Origin: Rhodosorus marinus
Taxonomy: Eukaryota; Rhodophyta; Stylonematophyceae; Stylonematales; Stylonemataceae
Reading direction: 5' to 3'
Assembly: GCA_029953675.1 (NCBI GenBank)
Contig: JAMWBK010000006.1
Span: forward strand, 1,550,001 to 1,614,000
DNA: 64,000 nucleotides
The notes under the pieces are model-generated. The model saw only the letters and a program-made list of their open reading frames with translations. It had not been told where the DNA came from and searched no databases. The translations under genes were made by a program, and so were the position numbers. This document shows positions 21,456 through 32,152 of this stretch, one piece after another (position 1 is the first letter of the stretch; each line of letters begins with the position of its first letter).

Positions 21456-22657
21456 ACTGCTGAACAAATATTTTAGGAGAAACAACGCCAGATTCCTATG
21501 TACACGTCTATCACTAAAATAGTTCTAAATTACAAAATAGTACCTCCCTCAATTAGCTAAAAACAGGACTTCCGTAGAGTATTTTTCACAAATACAACAA
21601 ATATTATTAAATAATATATAGATGGTTGATTGTGGATGGACGAGTCTTTCCAAATGGACTGGTTTCCACCCTTTTTTTCCAGGTCTCGAGCTCTGGGATG
21701 GATGTACTCTGCATTACTGGATGAAGGTCGCTGTGGATCCAGGCGATGTTATCCGTGACCTCGAATGTCCCCCTGTACAATGAACCTTGAAAAGGATGTG
21801 CCGATTTTTCAGCTGGAATGGGGCGAGAGGGCACTTCAGTACCTGCTGGGGCTAAAGGCGCGGGTTCGTTGGAGCACTACGCAGTGCTCCCAGTGTGGTG
21901 GGAGGGGTCCGACTGGGAGGGTCGATGAGATATCGTTAACTCCTTTGCGTTGCTTAGCTTGTCTTGTGCTGGGAGACTGACCAGGGGACGAAGCGGGGCT
22001 GAGATTTCTCCGGCTTTTTGAACGCAGGCGACTGAGCGCGCAAGGTCTTCCCACACTTCGATCACGGTATATAGAAAGCAACGACCATATTTTAACGGTA
22101 AGGTAGGAGTTCCGAGTCGCTCTCACGACGATGCCGTGGAAGTCAACCTTTCCCAACCTCATTGACCACTCATGGCGTCAAGGAAATTAAGAGCGGAACA
22201 CACTAGAAACAAAAAATACGCGTGACGGATGTTCTTCGTCGTTTCCTCGTATGAGGACCGTGGAGCTTGCAGCGCAGACACATCCCCGGATCATCTTATC
22301 ACAGATTTCCTGCCGCGGCGAACCAAATTCGGCCAGTAAGAAAGGTCGCTGAGCTGCAAGCGGGCCATTTCCTAAAGCAGTTGCTGTCCTTGTTCCAAGG
22401 CCCTCCCCCGTGGCAACGCCGGAAAAGCAAATCTCCACCTTTCTCAGATCGTCGTTCCGACGGAAACCCCCTGAAAACGCCTCATCGTGGCTCGTTCAGG
22501 TAGCCTCCTCACCCCGTACGGCTTCGAATAGTTTAAGAATGCCTTGATAGAACTCTTCTATGAACAACCCTTGCATTTTCGATAAACTCTAGGGAGGATT
22601 CGGCTTTCGTTTTATTGAAGCCAAATCCTCTCTCCTACAGCAAACATCAACAATCCG
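21456..22657. other. intergenic region
   Basis: Several short open frames on both strands (21765-21980, 21836-22162, 22187-22438) without recognisable domains. No gene is supported. Confidence 0.4.
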
Positions 22658-24346
22658 TCATGGCGTCCAGTAGTACTTCAATTCTATTTTGCCACGATTT
22701 GTCTTTGCTTTCCTTCTCCCATTCCCTTGTTTCTCTAGTATATACTCTCTCTCCAAGCTATTGTACTGAGGGTCTGGGGTGATTCCCCCAATCAACTCAC
22801 CAATAAAATCGTTTTGACTCGTGGCGTCATAGTCGTAGACCTTCACCTGCAGGGACAGGGGTAGACCGGCTTCTGCTTGCGAAAGTGGAAATCTGAATTC
22901 CTCCGACCAAATTGGTTTTCTGGACTTTTGGATAAATTTCGTACATCGATAGTGCTTCCCGTTAAGCAAAAGGACCACAAAAGGATCGGCCTTGCCATTG
23001 AAACCCGGGTCCATCTTTGGCAAGTCGGTTGCGGACTTCACGAAAACACAGAAGACCCTTCCTTGCGGGTAGAGGTTGTACAAAGCGGATGCCATATGCG
23101 TCAACGACATGCTCCCAGAACTGCCATTGGCCTGCACTTGCGAAAATGACGCGCTCCCGGGGGTTGCTCCCGGAGGGGCACCCGGCGGTGTACCATATAT
23201 AGGAGGGCTCGCCCGGTATTGCGAGGGGCTTGGCAAGACTCGGATTGGGAACTTCACGGAAAGCAGGTTCGATCTCGCGCCTATCAGGCCTCCTGGTAGA
23301 TGGAAGATGAGGTTAACGAAGTGTTTCACCTCCATTTTCTCCTTGTCTCCGTGCTTCAAGAATGTAGAGGGAGGCTCCATGACACTTGGTAGCCTGATCC
23401 CAAAGCTTCTATCAACAGTCGTTTTGTTCATAACCCCAAGTTCGTAAAGAATGAGGTCTGAAGACCCCCCTACTCTTGTAGGTTTTGTACGGTCCACGCT
23501 GAATGTTCTCCGGTCCAAGTTTTGCACGGTGTACTCTATCTCCTCCGTTATCCTCATATCAGCAAGATTTAGTTGCTTATTTAACTGGTTGTTAATAGTC
23601 GTCTCCACAACCACAGTGTCCCCTGCGAAGTATCCAACAGCAGAAGGTCTCGCCTTTACGTGTATCTTTCCAGCCGTGTCTGACACTTCCTTCCACCCAA
23701 GCTCTGTTCCTATAGAGCCGGCGCCCAAGGTGCTCATTTCGGAAATGGTCAACGGGCCCCGAAGGATCTCGATTGGACGCATCCTGCTCTTGAACATGTA
23801 CTGGTAATTCTCAAACTTCACCTTCACCCTGATCGTGTAGGTGACTTCAAACCTCTGTCTCTTTCCCCCGCTGTCAACGAAAGCACGATCAACGGGCTCC
23901 ATGGTGTTGGGGAGATTTGGAGGTATGGGAAGGGTTATCGGGAGGTCTATTCTATGCATTCCCGTGGAGTCCACCTGTCCGTTCCCGTACGGAGCACCAG
24001 CGACGGGGAAGAGCGTATACCTAAACGAATGCTGGAACCATTTCAGACGCTCGGTGACCGTCTTCGGCGAAGCACCAAGTCCGAAAGGGTCTCCAGACGT
24101 CTCACCGCCTACAATCTTGGAAATGTGCCTCAGCATCTTGGATTTCAACTTCACTTTGACTAAAGCTCCCAGCGGTGGTAATTCCGGACTCCTCAATACT
24201 ACTTTTCCATGTACTACCATTCCCGACATAATACCGGGTATCCTTTCACGCAGTTGCATACCATCCTCGAGATTATCCAGCCCGCTTATCAGCAGCTGCA
24301 AATCTGCCATTGGATAGTACCGACTGGAATTCTTGCTCCCAGTCAT
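22658..24346 (-). CDS. arrestin-fold protein with a C-terminal C2 domain
   Basis: Single frame of 562 codons without introns. Residues about 20-200 and 210-390 form the N- and C-lobes of an alpha-arrestin/Vps26-like fold: GMVVHGKVVLRSP, RIDLPITLPIPP, VTYTIRVKVKF, GYFAGDTVVVETTINNQ, NLIFHLPGG. A Gly/Pro/Ser linker (about 395-425) leads to a C2 domain (about 430-535): GRVFCVFVKSATDLPKMD, GKADPFVVLLLNG, KPIWSEEFRF, VKVYDYDATSQNDFIGEL. Acidic residues sit in both calcium loops (MDPGFNGKADP and DYDATSQND), so calcium-dependent membrane binding is likely. Alpha-arrestins act as adaptors in endocytosis and sorting. Arrestin-C2 fusions with the C2 domain first are known in amoebae; here it is last. 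The start is preceded by the usual C/A-rich + strand. Confidence 0.8.
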   Translation of the reverse strand: MTGSKNSSRYYPMADLQLLISGLDNLEDGMQLRERIPGIMSGMVVHGKVVLRSPELPPLGALVKVKLKSKMLRHISKIVGGETSGDPFGLGASPKTVTERLKWFQHSFRYTLFPVAGAPYGNGQVDSTGMHRIDLPITLPIPPNLPNTMEPVDRAFVDSGGKRQRFEVTYTIRVKVKFENYQYMFKSRMRPIEILRGPLTISEMSTLGAGSIGTELGWKEVSDTAGKIHVKARPSAVGYFAGDTVVVETTINNQLNKQLNLADMRITEEIEYTVQNLDRRTFSVDRTKPTRVGGSSDLILYELGVMNKTTVDRSFGIRLPSVMEPPSTFLKHGDKEKMEVKHFVNLIFHLPGGLIGARSNLLSVKFPIRVLPSPSQYRASPPIYGTPPGAPPGATPGSASFSQVQANGSSGSMSLTHMASALYNLYPQGRVFCVFVKSATDLPKMDPGFNGKADPFVVLLLNGKHYRCTKFIQKSRKPIWSEEFRFPLSQAEAGLPLSLQVKVYDYDATSQNDFIGELIGGITPDPQYNSLEREYILEKQGNGRRKAKTNRGKIELKYYWTP

Positions 24347-26640
24347 TGCAAAAAAAGGGCAAAAATTGCACCAAAAAACCTGCTCCTACTCACCAAACCC
24401 CTCAGACTCTTCCTGCGCAAAGCGCTGCTACTCACTCAACATACAACGTTTGAAAACCCACAAACTCCTGATCTGTTGAGCCAAACTCCATCGCACAAGT
24501 TTTCTTTTCCTCTCAACTACTCCATCAACGACATGAAAAACACCAGCAAAAAGCTCGATCTTGCTCAGGTCCAAATTCCACTCAAGCTCACCCTCCCCTC
24601 CCCTCCGCCCAACCCCATCCCCATCCCCATCCCCATCCAATCTCACAATCGCACTTAACTCCCAGTTCTCCAATACAACCAGCTCCCCCCCCCCTGAAAC
24701 ACCTCCAGAGGAGATAGCTTTAATCTGAAAGAAAGCCCAGGAAGTATCCACCAACCTTTTGCTGGAAGGGTGAGCCGTGGAAAATGGGGAGGTAGGTAGC
24801 AGGGCCACTATTACGACCCCAAAATAAACCAACAAAAAGAAAAAGAGAAGCATTTCACATCAGCTCACCAGATTCGCAACAAATTTCCAGTCCCCCCAAC
24901 CCCCTCTCCCTTGCCCCTGCCAAACAACCTGGGTTCCTGAAAAACTTAAACTGAGAAAATAACACCTATGTTTTACACCCACAATTCCCTATCCTAATAC
25001 ACATATCATGAATAGAACAAATAAAATATCTGAATGAGATTTTATGTTGTCTTATATCTAAGAACCTAGACATTATCTATAGGAAACTGGACAGTCCCCC
25101 CTCACCCAGTTCTGGGTCTCAACCGCGGTCTGATGTGAATATTGATAATTTTTCGATGACAATAGCAACCTGTTGAAGAAGAGTAAAAAGCCCAAAATAT
25201 CAATCTACCAAAAAAACAACAAGGATTGCCTGTTCAAATATAATAATGTTGTTATTGCCTAGCGCATAGATTTGATTATGGACGAGCAGCTATTTATACA
25301 TAGATTTTTCTGCAGAGTTTAGCTTTTGATCTTTTTTGTCAAGGTTCTCGTTTTTCCGTTGAAATACGATGTCTGATAGTTTGACGAAGATTGATTGAAT
25401 TTCTAAGACAAAATTGGATTTTCTGGATGGGATGGCAGAGCATTTGGCCATATGAACTGTATGCTTGCGTGGTGAATTGTGTAGATTTGGGAGGTGGGGG
25501 TTGGGGGGAAGAAATCCACTTGTTTGTGAACCACGTTTTCCGGGGTTTTTGGTATGCACCAGTTTTATTCTTTTTCTTTGCGTATAAATCTGAAGAGGGA
25601 TTTAGAGGGGGGGAGAGGTAGCTGGACTTTCCTAGGATATCGTAAATTGCCAGTGGGTTGGCAAGTTCCTAAATTTTGATGAAGTCCATCGTATTTTATC
25701 ACTCCGTTTCATAATATTTCGTGCTTAATCGTAATTGTTTTACATCTTTTCGGTGAGCCGAGTTTTTCTGCTGCATGTTCATGGACATGCCACCTGAGAT
25801 TCTCTTGTACTCATCCCGTTTGGTGGTTATCTACGCAGGATAGAAACGAATCGACCTCCCCCTCCCGCCGAACAACCTCCCACCTCCGGTAAGAGCTTGA
25901 ACTAAAAAGAGACGAATCGGGCTTCGGATTCCTGCGGCGCTCGCGTCGTAATCTGCCATCGGGGAATCAAATGTCGAATCGATGTTCTCCGTATCTCAGT
26001 ATCTCAAGTCATAAACCGGTGGAGTTTTCGTACAGCTAGGCTTTTTGGAGAACCCCTTTATTACGGTTGAGCTGAAGGAACTTTTAAAAATGTACGTATG
26101 ACTTGGGTAAGTTGGTTGTTGCCATCGTCTTTTCTCGCTTCGGTTGGGTTTTCTCCTGTGCGCAGATTTTTGACGTAGATAGACTCTTCACGTGCTTGGA
26201 ATGGGGTATGTTGATTGGAAACCAGGGTTCACGTTTGTTGCACATGCGGACAACCGTTGCAACACAAGACGAAGGCTGTTGCGGGTCAGTCTGAGTCATT
26301 CTGGCCACATACCCTGTACGACAGACGCCTGAGAAGCACTGAACTTGCGGTCTGTTATGGACGCATCTATTCCAGAGCACGTAAGTACCGACAGCGATAC
26401 CTGCGAAATTCTCAAAGAGTTTCAGTGTACAACTACCAACAGAAACTTACAAGCCAGAAAATTTGTGTTTGCCTCACTTCAGCACCAACCTGATGGGGGC
26501 TTTCACCTTTCCAGTAGACCGCAGTCCACAAAAGTTGGAACTGTTCAGACAACAGAGTTGAAAACTGGACCGTAGTCCTCTCACGTTTGCGGAACTTTAG
26601 AACCCTGCAATCGTACAAGAGCTCTCCTCCATGCTCGCGA
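24347..26640. other. intergenic region
   Basis: 24347-24960 is C/A-rich on the + strand (leader side of the arrestin-C2 gene, with a CCCCATC tandem near 24613-24640). 25440-25620 is G/T-rich, which by the window-wide rule would predict a plus-strand start after about 25650, but no convincing first exon was found. 25640-26640 has weak frames only. Confidence 0.4.
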
Positions 26641-26670
26641 ATCCCAGATGACCGGATGATATAGTGCAGA

Positions 26671-27054
26671 TGGTCATATAGAACATGACCAAGGCGCGAG
26701 GGCGCTCACTCGCCTCCCTAACACTAAGCGCGAGGCCGCTTAGTGTTCTTCTACAGGAAAACCGAGCTTCGATTGGGAACTCCAGCACAGTGCTCACAAT
26801 GACACTGTGCATTGACAAGAGCACAGGAAAAGAAGCACTAGGCTTGACTCTTGTAGGAGCCCCTACAAGAGTCAAGCGATGGACTCACATGGGTGGTGAG
26901 CTCATGGCGAGTCTTTCGTAATTGAGGACTAGAACAGTGACCAACGGCAACTGGTAATGACTCACAAAGCACTCAGACAAACGTTCGGATGATCAAGTCG
27001 CAGTTGCAAGATTTCAGTGATCACCAACTACCCCTTCATGAATCAGCTCATGAA
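26671..27054. repeat. cluster of short perfect hairpins
   Basis: Perfect inverted repeats follow one another: 26671-26677/26685-26691 (TGGTCAT/ATGACCA), 26720-26730/26737-26747 (11 bp), 26785-26792/26803-26810 (8 bp), 26842-26857/26862-26877 (16 bp with a 4-base loop AGCC) and 27035-27041/27048-27054 (7 bp). The 16-bp stem (GCTTGACTCTTGTAGG) has no mismatch. Confidence 0.75.
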
Positions 27055-27080
27055 CGGAAACAAAGGAACCAAAACAAGCC

Positions 27081-27347
27081 TAACATTTTTAAACAATTAA
27101 GCGATCCTCCTTCTCTGCGACAATATTCACTTCGGCATCATCCATATACCCCTTAGCAAGTGGGACCCGGGTCCCGATTAAGCACCTCTCCCATCAGTGA
27201 TTAAGCACCTCCCAGTGGGACCCCGGTCCCGAGTAAGCACCTCTCCCGTCAACGATTAAGCACCTCCCACTTGCTAAGGGGTATATGGATGATGCCGAAG
27301 TGAATATTGTCGCGGAGGAGGATCGCTTAATTGTTTTTAAAATGTCA
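27081..27347. mobile_element. fold-back (MITE-like) element
   Basis: Two arms of about 84 bases (27081-27165 and 27265-27347) are inverted copies that differ only by a few bases and a small gap. The stretch from GCGACAATATTCACTTCGGC to the AAGTGGGA end is identical. The 99-base centre holds a direct repeat built on GGTCCCGA(T/G)TAAGCACCTC and GATTAAGCACCTCCC, so arms and centre are both repetitive. There is no open frame for a transposase, and no obvious target-site duplication at the ends. It is probably a non-autonomous element; the boundaries are approximate. Confidence 0.72.
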
Positions 27348-28611
27348 AGATCCTCCCCGAAAGTTCATTTGGATTCGCTCGGACAAACAAGCTGTGGCCG
27401 GGTACAAGAAAATTCCTCTCTTGTCACCTTTAGGCGTGTCGATTGGGGATGCCAAGTTTGTCCTTGGAGACCAGCATAAATCGCCCCAAAACCCACAGCC
27501 TCCCCACTTGACCTAGAATATTATCTGCCCTGCTCCTCGACAAGCGCTGATAGTGATTTCAGGGATTCTACACGCTTCCCATCCTAGCCTAGCTGCAATT
27601 TCCCTTTGATCTGAGAACTATCCCTTTGCTATTGCAAGAGCTACCCACGAACCTCCACGAACAACTCAACCAACCCGCTAGATAATCTCCAAGCAGCCTT
27701 TGTTCAATCGAAAGCCTCCGCGTCCTCTCGCTGACACCCGAAAAACAGTACAAAAAAAATCTCGAAAAGATATTTTGAAATCAAACACCAAAATCGAAAA
27801 ATAATATCTTCCTGGGCCAATAAAATTCGAGGATTTCTACTAAACGCCTTCATCAACCGCGTCACGAAAAGCCGCCACCCGCACCTAGTACACGAGAACA
27901 AAGCCTTCCAAAAACTATTTTTAGAAATAAAAAAGAGGTTTCCTGATCGGTTTACATAATTACTAAGGGGTAGGCTAGGGAGTGACGTATTTTACCTTGT
28001 TTCCCGGGATGCGGAGGGAGACGGACTTTTGAATTTCTTTCCAAGGCCTTGGGCGTAAATTTGTTCAAGCTGTATTATTTTGTATTAAGATATAAATAAT
28101 TGTCTTTCAGGAATTGTGGCCGTTGGTTTTGATGGGTAGATTTTTTTGCATGTTTAGATTCCGCCTCCAAGTTCGTGTCTTGTAAGATATTTGTTTTGCC
28201 TCTCGTCGGTCACACATATACAGGAGAGGTGTGCGCAGGTGGTTCGGTTTGTGAGGAAGGTTGCAGGTTGGCAGGGTAAGCTTGAGAGCCTTGAAAGTAC
28301 GAACGAGGTAAGTGGGAGGAGGGAGAGAGTGAACCAGTTCAAAATTTGCGTACGAGGGAGTACGGGCTGTTCGCACATTTGCTTCGGGGTTTGTGGAAAT
28401 ACCCCTGGCTGTTGAGGGTTGTTTTTCGGGAGTTCTGGAGGAGAGGGTTGGCAAGGAGGTTGGGAGGTGAATACAAGGATGTATAGAGCGGAAAACGGCG
28501 CGGGCTATTGTAAGATGCTTCTTCAATTGAGGGGTTTCCTCTTTCGTCTTGTGTTTCGTTGTATCTGACGTTGTGGGTGTTTGGTACATCTTTTTTTTTT
28601 TTTTTTTTTAG
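27348..28611. other. spacer and leader of the MYB gene
   Basis: 27480-27700 is C/A-rich. 28090-28600 is G/T-rich on the + strand, as expected before a plus-strand start, and contains strong donor-like sites (GTAAGC at 28274, GTAAGT at 28308). The intron ends in a 19-T tract and TAG at 28592-28611. A TATAAATA lies near 28091. The first coding exon of the MYB gene should lie here or further left but was not identified. Confidence 0.4.
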
Positions 28612-29408
28612 ATTCGCCGGCTCCTGTAGCTGCCTACACTCAAGAGTACTCTCCGCAGGTGGGAGATGCGTCGTCTGTTAGAGTGCGGAAGCCATATCAT
28701 AGTAGTCGAAGACGCCAGGCGTGGACAGAGGAAGAACACAGGCTGTTTTTGGAGGCGATCGACTTCCATAAGCGGGATTGGAAGAAGATTCAGGAACATA
28801 TTGCTACCAAAGATGTGCTGCAGATCAGGTCACATGCCCAGAAGCATTTCAGTAAGGTAGAGAGGAACAAAACGGGTGAATACGTACCTCCGGCAAGGCC
28901 GAAGAAGAAAGCTTCTCACCCGTACCCAAGGAGACAGAGTACGGAACAGGGCGGCGCTTCCAGAGCTGGCGTGAGTGGGTCCCCGGCCGTTTCGCCAATA
29001 ATGTCACCGGAGATGGAGGCCCAGTCAACACCTCTAGCCAATCAAATGTTGTGGAGCCCCTCACGACAGCAAAGCCTTATGCACTATAGAAGTCAGATGG
29101 AGTCGTTGCGAATGCAGGGCTACTATGAGTCGCCAACTCCTACGGGGCCGCCACACTTTGTGGCATCACCTCCGCAATGGCAGAGCCCTTGCCCTGGTCA
29201 TTACTCCTATGGGCCTCAACCGCGGTATATTGTCCACAATCCAATGCCTGACACAGCGCGGAACAGAGCGATTCGGTTTCAGAAGCTGAAGTTTAAGAGG
29301 AGACGTGTGGAGGAGCTTCTGAAACTGGAAGGTGAATCTGATACGAGGTCGGTGGATATTCTTACCGGAAGCACAGTGTCGAAGGAGTCGTCGGACGTCT
29401 TCGATTGA
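28612..29408 (+). CDS. SHAQKYF-type single-MYB transcription factor (REVEILLE/CCA1-like), first exon missing
   Basis: Last exon begins after a long T tract and TAG acceptor at 28611; it must follow an exon ending with one base of a codon. The MYB repeat (RRRQAWTEEEHRLFLEAI... to ...IRSHAQKHFSKVER) has the three spaced tryptophan-type positions and the SHAQKHF variant of SHAQKYF, placing it in the single-repeat class. The following ARPKKKASHPYPRR matches the conserved post-MYB block (RPKRKAxHPYP) of plant REVEILLE/LHY-CCA1 proteins, which control circadian and light-regulated genes. The rest is Pro/Ser/Gln-rich and disordered, ending with a basic RFQKLKFKRRRVEELLKLE segment that may be helical. 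No in-frame ATG precedes the MYB domain in this exon, so a short 5' coding exon is required. Confidence 0.87.
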
Positions 29409-30339
29409 ATTGTTTGGGACCGCGCGGAGCGTAAGCGATTGATTTCCGTATTATTGAAGTTGCCAAAAGCACACGGAGGCGACATCGACCTTTTAAGCGG
29501 TAAAAAGGTCGACAACGTGTTTTTTTTTAATTTGTTTGATAGGAACTTGTTATTGCATGTTTGATTCGAGGCTCCGAGTGCTTCGGAATAAGTGCTTATT
29601 CGTCACGCCGAGGTTTCTCCGAGTCACGCCTATTTTTTTAACTTTTTTTTGTTGATCTTAAATGTCCCTTAATACATAAACGATAAAACCATGACCTCTG
29701 GGATGGCAGTTGTAGTCAATCTGGTTACCCTTCGTTCCTCATACGCGTGCTGAGATGAAGCGGAGAATTTTCGATGCCTCATGAATTCTGTTATAAGTCT
29801 GTCTCGCGTGCCACACTGGTGACGGACCCCAGCGTAGCAAGCTTGAGAATCCCGAATGACTCGATCACAAGCAGGACTGGACGATGTGTCATGCGTAGCG
29901 CATTGAGTCGTTCGGGTTTCTTGATGGCATGAGCTCCTTGTCTCAAAAACTGCCTCCGTGATCGCCAGACTGCACTTTCTCTGACGTGGCTCTCCGCTTC
30001 ATGTTACGGCGAGTTGACGCCGCATAGTTGTTTGAAGGGCGTAACACCCGTCTTCGGTAGCACAGTGCTCTCAGAGTAGTTCGTCGCTGACAAACGCACA
30101 TGTCTTGGTGACGGACCGATTCTCCAGTGTAGCTTTGTTCGTACGCACCGTCATCATGACTCTTTCACCACCCGCATCTGTCCCCTAGACGCTGGTTGCA
30201 AACGGGCCACACCAGTGGGACATGACTTACCGCACATGGCACTGGTTATACCTCCAAAGTACCGGGCCTAGGGCTGGGCAACCTGTCTACTTTTTTTTCT
30301 CAGACGCAGCGGTCCTTTGCCTGCTCCTCCCTCACCCTT
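29409..30339. other. intergenic region
   Basis: Spacer of mixed composition between the MYB gene and the minus-strand frame at 30340. No gene supported; further exons of the minus-strand gene could lie here. Confidence 0.4.
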
Positions 30340-30600
30340 TCACCCGATGCACGAGCTTGATCGCCTCTTCTTCTGTCCGGCACCTGCTCTATTCTTAGTT
30401 CTCTGTTTTTTTTTGAACCTCATCTGCGGGAGGGTGAGTTGCTCAGTTTTCGCAAGCACGGAATCAACTGCATGACAAAGAAAAACATCCGTCCATTTCT
30501 GACGGTCCACTTTGTGACTGGGACGCTGTGAAATGTTGAACTGCAACATAACTTCGATCGCTTCCTGGTCATAGCCTGTAGAACTCCGAGGCCTTTTCAT
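30340..30600 (-). CDS. small basic protein or first exon, unrecognised
   Basis: 86 codons from ATG at 30600, MKRPRSSTGYDQEAIEVMLQ..., with a Lys/Arg-rich end (KKKQRTKN, KKRRSSS) resembling nuclear localisation signals. The + strand just upstream (about 30830-31330) is C/A-rich, the signature of a minus-strand start. The frame could be a complete small protein or the first exon of a longer gene extending to lower coordinates. No family recognised. Confidence 0.35.
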   Translation of the reverse strand: MKRPRSSTGYDQEAIEVMLQFNISQRPSHKVDRQKWTDVFLCHAVDSVLAKTEQLTLPQMRFKKKQRTKNRAGAGQKKRRSSSCIG

Positions 30601-31471
30601 GGGTACGCGGCCTCAGATGTCTGATCAACAGCACGTGAACCCCTCGCATCGGGATCAGTTCAAGAGCCTTTCTAGAGGATCCGATGACTGCACTAGACCA
30701 GCACAAGAGCGTTCAATCTTCCACCCCTACGAGAATTAACTGCCTGGGCGTTAGACGAAGGAGCCCCCCGGGACCTCCCACCAACATACCCACGAGTGCA
30801 TCTCGTCTATAGTTCCCGGTGGACTCTCCGAGCTGGATGTGTTGCCCCGTTTCCAGAATTCACCATTTTCCCATTCTAACTCCCCGAGACCTGAGCTCCA
30901 TCAAAAATTCATTTTGGCAATGAACGAAAGATTCCGCCCCTACTGCGACAAATACCGCACGCGCGTGCGTGTTTGCATACGAGGTCGCAACCCACTCCAC
31001 GCAGATTCAAACCAAGCGATAGCGCAGATGACGATAAACCCAATCCGTGCGAATTCTCATTCTGCGCAACAGGGGATGACAAAAAAAAAAAAAAGGGAAG
31101 AAAAATATCTGTGTTCACCACAAAGGAAATTCACGTTGACATTCTTGCTCAATGTGACCATCAATCGAACTCCCTATCTCCGCACTCCAGCAAACAAGTT
31201 GGGCCGCTTTTCACCACAAACAGGAGAAAAACGGCAAAAACATACTGTGAAAATTATCAACATGATGAATTCCTTCAAAATTCAATACAGAAAAATTCGC
31301 GAAAGCAAATATCATAAGAAACATTTGCTTTGAGCACCAGTTGCTAATCATCTCACGGAAAATCATATTTTACGAAAGTAAATTATTTAGTACTGATGTC
31401 TCCGGTTTCTTAAAATCTTAACCAGTTTTCGAATGTGAGGGAGCTTTTTACATCTGAACCCATGTGGTAGT

Positions 31472-32110
31472 CTATCGGTAGTCTTTGTGGCGCTGTTCGA
31501 CGAGGCTAACACTATAATTGATCAGGGTGATGCTGGAGAGTGCCCATCCTTCCTTAACCTCTTTCACACGGAACGCGATTCTTTTTTCAAGTCTGAATGC
31601 CACTTTTTGGCAGTTCTCTGGGTAAGAACCAAGGGGGGGGAGGGGGGGAAACAGGTTTGAGTCTGTGTTTTCCGAGAGTCGGGAGGCTCTTACAGATATT
31701 GGGACCCTTTCCCTCAGTTTCTTTCCTCTCAGGGGCTCTGTCTGAAAAAAAGATTTGTGAAAGTGAGGTTGGTCGCAAAGCCTGGCGTGAATCCATGATG
31801 GGCTGCCCATCCGGATGTACTTGTGGCTTCCGCGAGTACATTTCCCAGCGTAATCTTGGACAATAGCATTTGCCGAGATTGCCTACTAGTCCAACGAACT
31901 ATTAGTCTGTAGGAGGAACATGGAAGGCCAATGTATAGAGACAAACGTGGAGAGCTACAGCATGCAAGACGTGAGAAGCATCTTGGTTGCTGTTACTGGG
32001 ATCAAGGACGACGCCAACTGTGCTTGGTCCCGGTTGACATAATCAACGAACGGCAAGGTTAGCCCCTCACAGAAAGAGCAGACACACACAGTCACCCAAA
32101 CGACCTTCAT
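31472..32110 (-). CDS. possible secreted protein, unresolved exons
   Basis: A minus-strand ATG at 32110 opens a signal-peptide-like stretch (MKVVWVTVCVCSFCEGLTLP). The terminal segment 31749-31472, preceded by a run of T and CAG, reads QTEPLRGKKLRERVPIS... to a stop after VEQRHKDYR. One or two exons between them are needed and were not fixed. Pyrimidine-rich + strand upstream of 32152 fits a minus-strand start. Function unknown. Confidence 0.28.
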
Positions 32111-32152
32111 ACGTGGAAATCGAGTTAAAACATGTGCGCACACTGTTAGCAA

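Noticed and set aside
23451-24317. Plus-strand frames up to 158 codons
   Set aside because: Shadows opposite the arrestin-C2 coding sequence.
26685-26921. Coding frames across the hairpin cluster on both strands
   Set aside because: The inverted repeats dictate mirror-like open frames; neither has a recognisable domain.
27090-27340. CRISPR-like array from the repeated TAAGCACCTC units
   Set aside because: Only a few irregular copies nested inside inverted arms, in a eukaryotic nuclear context; it is a fold-back element.
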